DNA from: Diphasiastrum complanatum
Lineage: Eukaryota > Streptophyta > Lycopodiopsida > Lycopodiales > Lycopodiaceae
Reading direction: 5' to 3'
DNA: 64,000 nucleotides
Assembly: GCA_029204225.1 (NCBI GenBank)
Contig: CM055105.1
Span: 51,549,680 to 51,613,679 of the forward strand
Translations under genes and position numbers: made by a program
Notes under the pieces: model-generated
Databases searched by the model: none
What the model saw: the letters and a program-made list of their open reading frames with translations, nothing else
Told to the model about the DNA's origin: nothing
In this document: in pieces, positions 1 through 8,561 of the stretch
Layout of the letters: every line of letters starts with the position of its first letter
Position numbering within the stretch: position 1 is the first letter of the stretch

Positions 1-44
1 AAGACCTGATCTCAACATCAGAATTGAATCATATTCAGGTTTAG

Positions 45-699
45 TGTGAAAATTGTCAACATTTCCTAGCTAGTTTGAGGCCTAAATTGGCTAAAATTGT
101 AAATAGTTTTGGTTCTGGAGTTTCACACGTGTGAACCAGGCCACAATGTTTTTATTTACTGTATTTTTTCAGTATGATGAAGTGTCAAACTTCATACCCT
201 TCAAAATGAGACCATTTTGATGTATTTTGGTCATATAAGCCATTTTTAGCTATTTTTCCTATATAGGGAATATCTAGGGTCAAGTACCTTCTAGAGAGAG
301 GAGAGAGAGTCATCTTCCTCATCCATAAATAGTAGGGAAGTCGTGGAGAACAGGTTGGAGAAACCTTTTGTATGCTTCATTGAGATCAATAGATCATTGT
401 CATTGTTTCTTCCTCCATTGAGAGCATTGTTGTGTGTATTGTCTTCAAGCTATTGTGTATGATCTTAGGTGCTTTCCAAAAGTGGTAGGCTGATGTATTA
501 TGGACTGTATAATGCTATTTTGGGCCGCACTTGATGTTTATGGAAGTTTCCATTTGTGATAAATGCTTTTTGATCAAGTTCTTTGCATTCTAGGTAGCAT
601 AGAATGTGTTGCCAATTCCTAGCTTATGTAGTTTGGAGTGCAAGCATTCAAGCCAATGATCTTGGAGTTTAGATCCACTTAGGATCTGTATTTTTCACA
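45..699 (+). repeat. RE1 5' LTR
   Basis: 655 bp, TG...CA ends. It contains a perfect palindrome TTCACACGTGTGAA at 122-135, TATA-like stretches at about 260-266 (TATATAG) and 325-331 (ATAAATA), and a GA-rich run at 293-309. The TATA candidates would be the promoter driving the genomic RNA, but the cap site cannot be placed from sequence. Confidence 0.97.
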
Positions 700-711
700 T
701 GGTATCAGAGC
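700..711 (+). other. RE1 primer binding site (tRNA-iMet type)
   Basis: TGGTATCAGAGC directly follows the CA of the 5' LTR. It matches the complement of the plant initiator methionine tRNA 3' end, the usual minus-strand primer of plant copia elements. Confidence 0.95.
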
Positions 712-1871
712 TGGTTGGCTTCTATTTACAGTAAGTATTCCATTTTTGGTGATATTTGGATGTTTGATCAAGTTCTAGCATGATTTTGCATTGCTTTGTT
801 GATCAAATCTTACTAACCTTTGTTTTGTGAGTTGAACTTGTGGATCAAAAGCATATTTCAGGTCTATTGAAGATCAGAGGCTGAAAAGAAACTATTTTGG
901 ATCAGATCATAACACCTAATCATTTGTGATTGTGAGGCTTGTGCATATTCAATACTAACAATGTTCTTTTCAATCCTATTGTTGACAATCTCCATTCTTG
1001 GATGAACACTCTCCTTAAGTGGATGAAACTTCTCCTTAAGTGGATGACAAATGCTCTTTTGAGTGAGTTGTAATTCTCCTAAAGGCTGAGCAAAGCTCCC
1101 ATTTGGATGAAAGATCCCCTTTTTTGGGTGAACATATTGTAAGCTCCATTGTGAAGAGCATATTGTAAAGATTGTCATCAATTTTGGCATAAATTTTGGT
1201 GTACTTTGTTGAGCATGTAAGTAACTCTCCTTATGTAATTTGATTGGAGCATTTGCTGGAAGGTGTTAACCATTATGCAAGTGTGTTTTCAGGTTCTTAA
1301 CAGGTTGAGGAACATTCTCATGTGAAGTGATCTTAGATCTACATCTAAACACCAAGATTTGACAAGATAGTGAAGCTAGTCTTGTGATTCACTAAGTGTG
1401 CTCATTCATTCACCTCTAAATCTTGTATTTATCACTTGCTGGAGTTTATAAACTTTTAGAAGTGTGGTTTACATGTGGTTTTACAGGTTGAATCAATATC
1501 TTAGTGTGTTGATCATATGTTGATCAAGTTTGTTCATTACTAGGTAATCTTGGCATCCTAGTTTTGGGTATTTTCTAAGAATGCAAGTAACTCTTCACAC
1601 CATAACTTGATTTGGTCACTTGCTGGAAAGTTTGAGAGCTTAAGCAAGAGTGTGTTCAGGTTGGTTTGATTTTGTAATCCATTCTTAGTGTGTGCAAAGT
1701 GTTGCATGTGTTTCAATCTTCCTTTCTATGCTTGGAAACCATCTAGGTTCAAGATAGAAGTGTTTTAGGGTCCTAAATCTTCATAGATCTCTTTATCTAT
1801 CATTTGTTGAGAGAAAAGTGAGTGCTAAGTGCTTTAGGACAAAACCTAAAAGTTGAAGAAACATTAGAATC
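712..1871 (+). other. RE1 untranslated leader
   Basis: About 1.16 kb without a convincing sense ORF; the longest open stretch is a 108-codon antisense frame at 864-1190 with no recognisable motif. It holds three imperfect repeats built around TTGCTGGA...GTGT...CAGGTT (about 1221-1300, 1431-1490 and 1584-1662). Such leaders usually carry dimerisation and packaging signals, but none is identifiable here. Confidence 0.8.
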
Positions 1872-4800
1872 ATGGCTTCCAATGGTGGGATCATGCTAGA
1901 GTCTAGTGAAAGGTTGAGTTCATCAAACTACTCTACTTGGAAAGTGAGGATGGAGTCCTTACTTGAGTTGAATGAACTCATGGACATAGTTGCAGAAATT
2001 GAAGAGAGACCTCTCACACTTCAAGAGCAACAAAGGTTTGATAAGAAGGCCAAAAGGGCTCTTCATATCATTAAAATGAATGTTACAAATGAACTTCTCA
2101 AGGAAGTTGGAAAGTGTCAAAGTGCAAGTGAGGCATGGAATGCCTTAAAGAAGCTCTTTGAATCAAAGTCCACATCTAGGGTATTGACCCTAAGGAGACA
2201 AATATTTTCTAGTAGGCAAAGAGAGGGTGAAAGTGCTCATGCATTTATCTTGAGAGTTAAGTCCCTAAGTGATGATTTAGCATGCATTGATGAGAACATA
2301 AAAGATGGTGAAATAGTCCAAGTTATGTTGAATGGTTTGCTAAATGAACATGCTAACCTTGTGCAAAGTTTTGCCATTCAAAGAGTCTTGCCAAGTGTGG
2401 TTGACTTGCAAGAAATCTTATTGGCTGAAGAACATAGGTTGCAATCAAAGCTTGATGGTGCATCCTTGCAAGGTGGAGGTGAAGAGGCTTTCTTCACAAA
2501 AGGCAAATTCAAGGGCAAAGGTAAAGGCAAAGGGAAATGGTCCAAAGGTGGTAACTTTGATCATGATGATCACTCTTCCTCTTCCTCTTCTACTAAGAAC
2601 AATAAGTCAAAGTTCAAGTGCTTTTATTGTGGGATAAAAGGTCATTTTGCAAATGAATGTTATAAGAAGAAAAGAGAGCAAAGAGAGAGGCAAGGAAATC
2701 TTACAATAGATGAGGAAGAACATAACACATGTGAATCACTTGTTATGACTTCAAGTTTGTTAGCCAACATAGATGATAATGATCCTTGGTGGATTGATAG
2801 TGGAGCCTCATCTCACATGACAAGACATAAGGAATACTTTACATCCTTATTGTCTTATGAGGGAGAAGGTAACATCATCTACACTGCAAATGATGGTCAA
2901 TGTGACATCAAAGGCATAGGCACTATTCCTATTTCCCTTTCAACAAATAGGAAAGCAAATCTTGAAAATGTTTTGTACATTCCTTCAATCACTAAGAATT
3001 TGCTTAGTGTAAGTCAAATGATTGACAAAGGACTTGATGTGGAGTTCATTGGAGATGCATGTTTGATAAGTAAATGTGGATCCTTGATTGCTCAAGGTAG
3101 GAGGCATGGTAAACTTTTCAAGCTTGATGCATGTGTGATCTCTAATCATGAAGGATGTATGGCTAGGGAGCAATTGACAAACCAAGAAGTTTGGCACAAG
3201 AGGTTGGGCCATCCCAACTTCAAATCTTTGGAGGTAATGGCAAAGAAAGAGCTTGTTCTTGGTCTCCCTAAAAGTCTTGTTGCAAACAATAGTGTTTGTG
3301 AACATTGTGCCTTGTCCAAATCTCATAGACTTGCTTATTCTAGATCTACTTCTAGATCTAAAGAAGTTTTTCAACTTGTGCATTCTGATATTCATTCTTC
3401 TAGTACAACTAGCAATGGTGGGGCAAAGATGTATGCAACTTTCATTGATGACTTTAGTAGGTATACTTGGATCTATCTTCTTAAAAGTAAGGATGAAGTG
3501 TTTGCTGCATTTGTCAAGTTCAAGAATGAAATGGAAAACCAATTCAATACAAAGATCAAATGCTTAAGATCTGATAATGGAGGGGAATACACCTCAAATA
3601 GGTTCAAAGACTTTTGTATAGCACATGGGATTAAGAGGGAGATGTCTAGTCCTAGGACTCCACAACAGAATGGAGTGGCCGAGAGGAAGAATAGAACCCT
3701 TTGTGAATGTGCCAAGGCAATGAGACTACATGCTAATCTTGCTAAGTCTTTTTGGGGGGAAGCTTTAGCATGTGCTAACTATCTATGTAATAGATGGACA
3801 AGTGCTTCCTTGGATGGTAAAACTCCTCATGAGGTTCTTTATGGTAGAAGGCCGAGTGTCAAGCATTGTAGGATCTTTGGATGTACATGTTTTGTCAATA
3901 TCACACTTGATGATAGAACTAAAGAAGATCCTTCATCAAAGAAGGGTGTGTTTGTTGGCTATAGTGAAGTAAGCAAGGCTTACAAAGTGTACATTCCTTC
4001 TACAAAGAAAGTTGTCATAAGTAGGGATGTCATCTTTCATGAAGAGAATGTTTCCAATGTTGTTGATGTTGATGTTGATGTGCCTACTAATCATCATGAT
4101 GTGCAAGATGTCTTGGATGAAGATGGAGATGCCACTCCAAAGCAAACTTCAAGGAAGACTCAAAGGCAAAGGGCTAAGCCATCAAGGCTAACCTATGATG
4201 AAAAAGGAAAGCAAGTGGTGGACAACTCTAACTTTGCTTTTCTTACCTCTTTTGATGAACCAACTTGTGTAGGTGAAGCAATTCAAAAGAAGGAATGGAT
4301 CCAAGCCATGGATCATGAGCATCAAGCACTCATCAAAAGCAACACATGGAGGTTGGTAAAGCTTCCAAAGGACAAGAAGGCAATTGGTTGTAAGTGGATC
4401 TTCAAGATCAAGACAAATCAAGATGGATCAATCAACAAGTACAAGGCAAGGTTGGTGGCAAAGGGGTATGCTCAAGAATATGGTATTGACTATGATGAGA
4501 CCTTTGCACCCGTGGCAAAGATGGTAACTATTCGAATCCTAATCTCTCTTGCAACTCTTTATGATTGGGATATGTGGCAAATGGATGTTACTAATGCCTT
4601 CTTGAATGGTGATCTTGAAGAAGATATTTACATGGAGCAACCCGAGGGCTATGTTTCACATGATGAGCCTAATCATGTGTGCTATCTCCAAAAGAGTTTG
4701 TATGGGCTAAAGCAAGCACCAAGGAGTTGGTATGCTAAGCTCAATTCCTTCTTACTTTCTCAAAACTTTGTTATGAGTGAGTATGATCATTCTCTCTACT

Positions 4801-5825
4801 TTAGATTGAATGAAAATGATATCACTTTACTTTTGATGTATGTTGATGACATTATCTTAAGTGGTGGTAACAATCTAGATATAGATGAAATCAAGATGGC
4901 ACTCAAAAGAGAGTTTGAAATTCAAGATCTTGGTAAACTTCATTATATCTTAGGAATAGAGATTATTAGAACTTCTAAATCTACATTCATATGTCAAGAA
5001 AAGTATGTTAACTCTATTCTAAAAAGGTTTCATATGGAAGATTGTAAAGTTGTTTCTACTCCTATGGAATCAAATGTAAAGCTAACTACAAGAAGTAATG
5101 AAAGATCCTTCAAGGACATTACTCTCTATAGAAAGCTAATAGGATCTCTTATATGGTTAACCATCACAAGACCTGATCTAAGCTTTGTGGTTGGTAAACT
5201 AAGTCAATTTATGCAAGATCCTAGTGAGGCTCATTGGAAGCTAGGAAAGAGAGTACTTAGATACATCTCGGGATCTAGAGATTTTGGCATCTTGTATGGA
5301 GGTACTACACCTAACCTTTGTGGATTTTCAGATTCAGATTTTTCAGGTGATCAAATGGATAGGAGGTCAACAAGTGCCTTTGCAATCTATCTTGGAGATG
5401 GAGTGGTCTCATGGCTATCAAAGAAGCAACCAACTATCTCTCTATCTTCCACCGAAGCCGAGTACAAGGCATTAACAACATGCACCAAGGAGATTCTTTG
5501 GATCAAGAGGATGTTATTGGATCTTCACTTGCTGGAACCAGAGAAGACTCCAATCATACTTTGTGATAACCTTTCAGCCCAAAGCTTGGCAAGCAATCCT
5601 GTTTTTCATGCAAGGAGCAAGCACATTGAGATTGCTCACCATTTTGTGAGAGATCAAGTCATTGCCAAAGAGGTGGAGCTTCAACATGTCTCTTCAAAGG
5701 AGTGTGTGGCTGATATCTTCACCAAACCATTGGGAAAGGACCTATATTTAATGCATAGATCTAATCTTGGAATGTGCTCAAAGACTATGTTGAAACTAGC
5801 ATCCAATGTTGAAGAGGGAGTGTGA
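1872..5825 (+). CDS. RE1 Gag-Pol polyprotein (Ty1/copia), intact
   Basis: A single 1317-aa frame with all copia domains in order. Gag covers about 1-290, with a CCHC zinc knuckle at C250, C253, H258 and C263 after a Lys/Gly-rich stretch (210-225). Aspartic protease: D309-S310-G311. The integrase zinc-binding region has H442, H447, C476 and C479; the catalytic triad is D506, D568 and E604, with 35 residues between the last two. Reverse transcriptase has D905 and YVDD at 990-993. RNase H has D1154, E1195, D1232 and D1281. The order PR-IN-RT-RH defines copia, not gypsy. The start at 1872 (MASNGG) gives the gag N-terminus also seen in RE2 and RE6. The stop codon lies 5 bases inside the 3' LTR. 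The protein would make virus-like particles, copy the RNA and integrate the cDNA. No frameshift or stop separates gag from pol, so the Gag excess usually needed must come from another mechanism. Confidence 0.97.
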   Translation: MASNGGIMLESSERLSSSNYSTWKVRMESLLELNELMDIVAEIEERPLTLQEQQRFDKKAKRALHIIKMNVTNELLKEVGKCQSASEAWNALKKLFESKSTSRVLTLRRQIFSSRQREGESAHAFILRVKSLSDDLACIDENIKDGEIVQVMLNGLLNEHANLVQSFAIQRVLPSVVDLQEILLAEEHRLQSKLDGASLQGGGEEAFFTKGKFKGKGKGKGKWSKGGNFDHDDHSSSSSSTKNNKSKFKCFYCGIKGHFANECYKKKREQRERQGNLTIDEEEHNTCESLVMTSSLLANIDDNDPWWIDSGASSHMTRHKEYFTSLLSYEGEGNIIYTANDGQCDIKGIGTIPISLSTNRKANLENVLYIPSITKNLLSVSQMIDKGLDVEFIGDACLISKCGSLIAQGRRHGKLFKLDACVISNHEGCMAREQLTNQEVWHKRLGHPNFKSLEVMAKKELVLGLPKSLVANNSVCEHCALSKSHRLAYSRSTSRSKEVFQLVHSDIHSSSTTSNGGAKMYATFIDDFSRYTWIYLLKSKDEVFAAFVKFKNEMENQFNTKIKCLRSDNGGEYTSNRFKDFCIAHGIKREMSSPRTPQQNGVAERKNRTLCECAKAMRLHANLAKSFWGEALACANYLCNRWTSASLDGKTPHEVLYGRRPSVKHCRIFGCTCFVNITLDDRTKEDPSSKKGVFVGYSEVSKAYKVYIPSTKKVVISRDVIFHEENVSNVVDVDVDVPTNHHDVQDVLDEDGDATPKQTSRKTQRQRAKPSRLTYDEKGKQVVDNSNFAFLTSFDEPTCVGEAIQKKEWIQAMDHEHQALIKSNTWRLVKLPKDKKAIGCKWIFKIKTNQDGSINKYKARLVAKGYAQEYGIDYDETFAPVAKMVTIRILISLATLYDWDMWQMDVTNAFLNGDLEEDIYMEQPEGYVSHDEPNHVCYLQKSLYGLKQAPRSWYAKLNSFLLSQNFVMSEYDHSLYFRLNENDITLLLMYVDDIILSGGNNLDIDEIKMALKREFEIQDLGKLHYILGIEIIRTSKSTFICQEKYVNSILKRFHMEDCKVVSTPMESNVKLTTRSNERSFKDITLYRKLIGSLIWLTITRPDLSFVVGKLSQFMQDPSEAHWKLGKRVLRYISGSRDFGILYGGTTPNLCGFSDSDFSGDQMDRRSTSAFAIYLGDGVVSWLSKKQPTISLSSTEAEYKALTTCTKEILWIKRMLLDLHLLEPEKTPIILCDNLSAQSLASNPVFHARSKHIEIAHHFVRDQVIAKEVELQHVSSKECVADIFTKPLGKDLYLMHRSNLGMCSKTMLKLASNVEEGV
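5811..5820 (+). other. RE1 polypurine tract
   Basis: GAAGAGGGAG lies immediately before the TG of the 3' LTR, the position of the plus-strand primer. It also codes for the last residues of Gag-Pol. Confidence 0.88.
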
Positions 5826-6475
5826 AAATTGTCAACATTTCCTAGCTAGTTTGAGGCCTAAATTGGCTAAAATTGTAAATAGTTTTGGTTCTGGAGTTTC
5901 ACACGTGTGAACCAGGCCACAATGTTTTTATTTACTGTATTTTTTCAGTATGATGAAGTGTCAAACTTCATACCCTTCAAAATGAGACCATTTTGATGTA
6001 TTTTGGTCATATAAGCCATTTTTAGCTATTTTTCCTATATAGGGAATATCTAGGGTCAAGTACCTTCTAGAGAGAGGAGAGAGAGTCATCTTCCTCATCC
6101 ATAAATAGTAGGGAAGTCGTGGAGAACAGGTTGGAGAAACCTTTTGTATGCTTCATTGAGATCAATAGATCATTGTCATTGTTTCTTCCTCCATTGAGAG
6201 CATTGTTGTGTGTATTGTCTTCAAGCTATTGTGTATGATCTTAGGTGCTTTCCAAAAGTGGTAGGCTGATGTATTATGGACTGTATAATGCTATTTTGGG
6301 CCGCACTTGATGTTTATGGAAGTTTCCATTTGTGATAAATGCTTTTTGATCAAGTTCTTTGCATTCTAGGTAGCATAGAATGTGTTGCCAATTCCTAGCT
6401 TATGTAGTTTGGAGTGCAAGCATTCAAGCCAATGATCTTGGAGTTTAGATCCACTTAGGATCTGTATTTTTCACA
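5821..6475 (+). repeat. RE1 3' LTR
   Basis: 655 bp, with no difference from the 5' LTR found by reading both copies side by side. The palindrome recurs at 5898-5911. It is followed by TTTAG, the second copy of the TSD. Confidence 0.97.
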
Positions 6476-6480
6476 TTTAG

Positions 6481-7057
6481 AAGATGACTAATGAGCCTCT
6501 AAAGATGATGACATGATCTATCACCATATACAAGATAGAGCTTCTTTTATCTTGATCTCCTCCAACATGAATTGAAGAGTCTTGATTCTTCCTTGCACCT
6601 TTGCACTTGATTTCTTCTATGTTGAGTGAAGATGCATGAACTTGAAACTTGCTCCTCCTTGATCTTGATGCTTCTCTTTGAAGCAAATCTGATGTCTCGG
6701 TGTCTTTTGAAAATCACATTGATCAAGATCACAAAGCATGTACTTGCTACTATTACCAAGATTTATCATGCTAACATGACTAGTCCACAAACCATCAAAA
6801 GTAAGCATGATTTTCCTAATCTTGTAATTACAAGTGATCTTGAATTTCATGAGGCTACATACTTGCTTATGGATATCCTCAAGATCTCCATCACTTTGTT
6901 GCTCCTCCTCCTCAATCCTTGCAAGATCATTGACACCAAGGTTGTTGATCTCACTTTCATTCACACAAGGTACTAGATGGATCCAAGCATCTCTTGTATA
7001 AACATCTAATAATGTTGCATGCATCTTATCATCACTACTTGGTACATGAGAAAAAGA
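6481..7057 (-). pseudogene. RE0 middle part: degraded integrase and 3' region
   Basis: Read on the minus strand, the segment next to RE2 (around 6950-7040) has an integrase-like block (MHATLLDVYTRDAWIHLV) corresponding to the MYATFIDDFSRYTWIYLL region of RE1. It is followed by an acidic run (IEEEEQQ) also present in RE2, and by a region of unknown function (containing KIRKIMLTFDGLWTSH) that is shared with 30149-30600. Catalytic residues of integrase are not preserved. It is cut by RE2 on the right and RE1 on the left. Confidence 0.65.
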
Positions 7058-7756
7058 TGTGGAGAATTGCCAAAAATTGGCAAATCTAGCTTGATCAAAA
7101 GCCATATAGAATAGTGTAAATTGGGTACACAAGTGGGTCCCACACATGTGAGGCCATGATGCCACATGGGAAACCCATTTAATGTAGGTTAGGTCAAGTC
7201 AAGAGAGTTGTTCATGTCTATTTGGTGGTCATCCCTACTTTATAGGACCTACACCTAAGTTTAAGGTGAAAATTTGACCAACTAGCTACCTACCAAGCAT
7301 AACTCTAGGAAATAGACTAGGGTTTCATTTTAGGTCAAGGAGAGTGAGTTAACTTCCTTATTACATGCTGGAAATCCACCTAAATTCAAGAAGGAAGTAG
7401 AATTTGCTATGTATTCCCTCTCTCCATAGTGAGAAGATAAAATTTTTTTGGAGCTCATTGGCAATCTCAAGCCAGTTCACTATGTACATTGAGTTTTTGT
7501 GATCCAAATGAAACCAAATCAATTTCTACTTGTTTCTCAGGTTGAAGGCCGTACTACAGCCTGTAGTACACATGTGTGGGCTCGGATTTCAATTTTTATC
7601 AATGCTTTTGATTGTTAATGCTTGTTGTTTGTCAAATTGCCAATCTAGATCAACTTTTTTGTGTCTAGTTTTTTGATAGATTGTAAGCAAGCATCCAATC
7701 ACTCTTGTGGATCTTTTGTAGATCCATTTATGGTCCTAAAGTATAGTACTTTCACA
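7058..7756 (+). repeat. RE2 5' LTR
   Basis: 699 bp, TGTGGAGAATTGCC...ACTTTCACA. It contains GTACACATGTGTGGG near 7566-7580, a near-palindrome of the kind seen in other LTRs here. Related, shorter LTRs in minus orientation are at 12213-12688 and 29996-30059. Confidence 0.93.
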
Positions 7757-7769
7757 TGGTATCAGAGCC
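7757..7769 (+). other. RE2 primer binding site
   Basis: TGGTATCAGAGCC directly follows the LTR. Its first 12 bases are the same as the RE1 primer site. Confidence 0.93.
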
Positions 7770-8561
7770 AAGTACAAGAGCATAAGCCATTGATCTAATG
7801 CAAATCTATTTTTAGCAAGTTTTGGTGCTAAAAACTAGTATTGAGAGGGCAAGCTAGAATCTTGATTTTGGTGAGGAGATTTGATCCCAAAATTGGTAGG
7901 GGTCCAAATCCGTACTGTCCACATGTGTGGGAACCTTTGAACCTGCATTTAATGCATGGTATTCATTTGATCCAAAAAAAATTCAATTTGTGAGCTGTTG
8001 GTGTAATTTTTGGTGGAGATCCTAGGATAATCTACCAAGATCATTTGCCATTGATTAGATTTGAATTTATTTCATGGAATCTAATTAATCTAGGCTGAGT
8101 TCAAGTCCTATTAAAGTTAAAAACAGGTCTTGAAAGTACACCAAGAAGGAAGGAAGAGATTTAGTCATGTTATTGTCCAAAAATAGCCAAAATTGGCAAG
8201 ATTTGATTGTAAGTAGATTTCACATCATCTTATCTTCATTCCAACTTTGTGAGGGAGTGCTAGGACTGAGATTATAAGTCCATTTGTTGGATTAGAAATA
8301 TAATTTGAGTGAAAACTACAAGAGAGAGACCTTAGTGAGTTTCTAGAGACAATCAAATCCATTTCTTGGCAAGATTTATTTGAAAGTAGTTTTCACTTCA
8401 TCTTATCTTCATTCCAGCTTTGTGAGGGAGTGATAGAAATGTGATTATAAGTCCATTTGTTGGATTAGAAATCAAATTTGAGTGAAACACTGCAAGTGTG
8501 AGACCTTTGTGAGTTTCAAGTCAATCAAATCTATTTCTTGTTTGTAGAAGTCACTAGTAAG
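7770..8561 (+). other. RE2 leader
   Basis: About 790 bp, non-coding. It contains an internal direct repeat: the stretch from about 8185 to 8370 (GGCAAGATTTGATTGTAAGT...) is repeated, with changes, from about 8378 to 8540. Confidence 0.75.

Larger units (their letters stand above)
45..6475 (+). mobile_element. RE1: complete, apparently young Ty1/copia retrotransposon
   Basis: Two 655-bp LTRs (45-699 and 5821-6475) that look identical base for base, both starting TGTG and ending TTCACA, enclose a primer site, a 1.16-kb leader and one uninterrupted gag-pol frame. The 5-bp TSD TTTAG is seen at 40-44 and 6476-6480. A paralogous stretch near 30150 shows the same flanking sequence without the element. 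Identical LTRs, an exact TSD and an intact polyprotein are what a recent, potentially mobile insertion looks like. Transcription or activity cannot be read from sequence. Confidence 0.97.

Noticed and set aside
700-711. tRNA gene fragment at the TGGTATCAGAGC sites
   Set aside because: Only the 12-13 bases complementary to the tRNA 3' end are present, next to LTRs: primer binding sites, not tRNA genes.
864-1190. Antisense 108-codon open frame in the RE1 leader
   Set aside because: No motif, lies in non-coding leader, and such frames are expected in AT-rich DNA.
2985-3542. Antisense 185-codon frame across RE1 integrase
   Set aside because: Mirror of the coding frame; composition follows from the sense codons.
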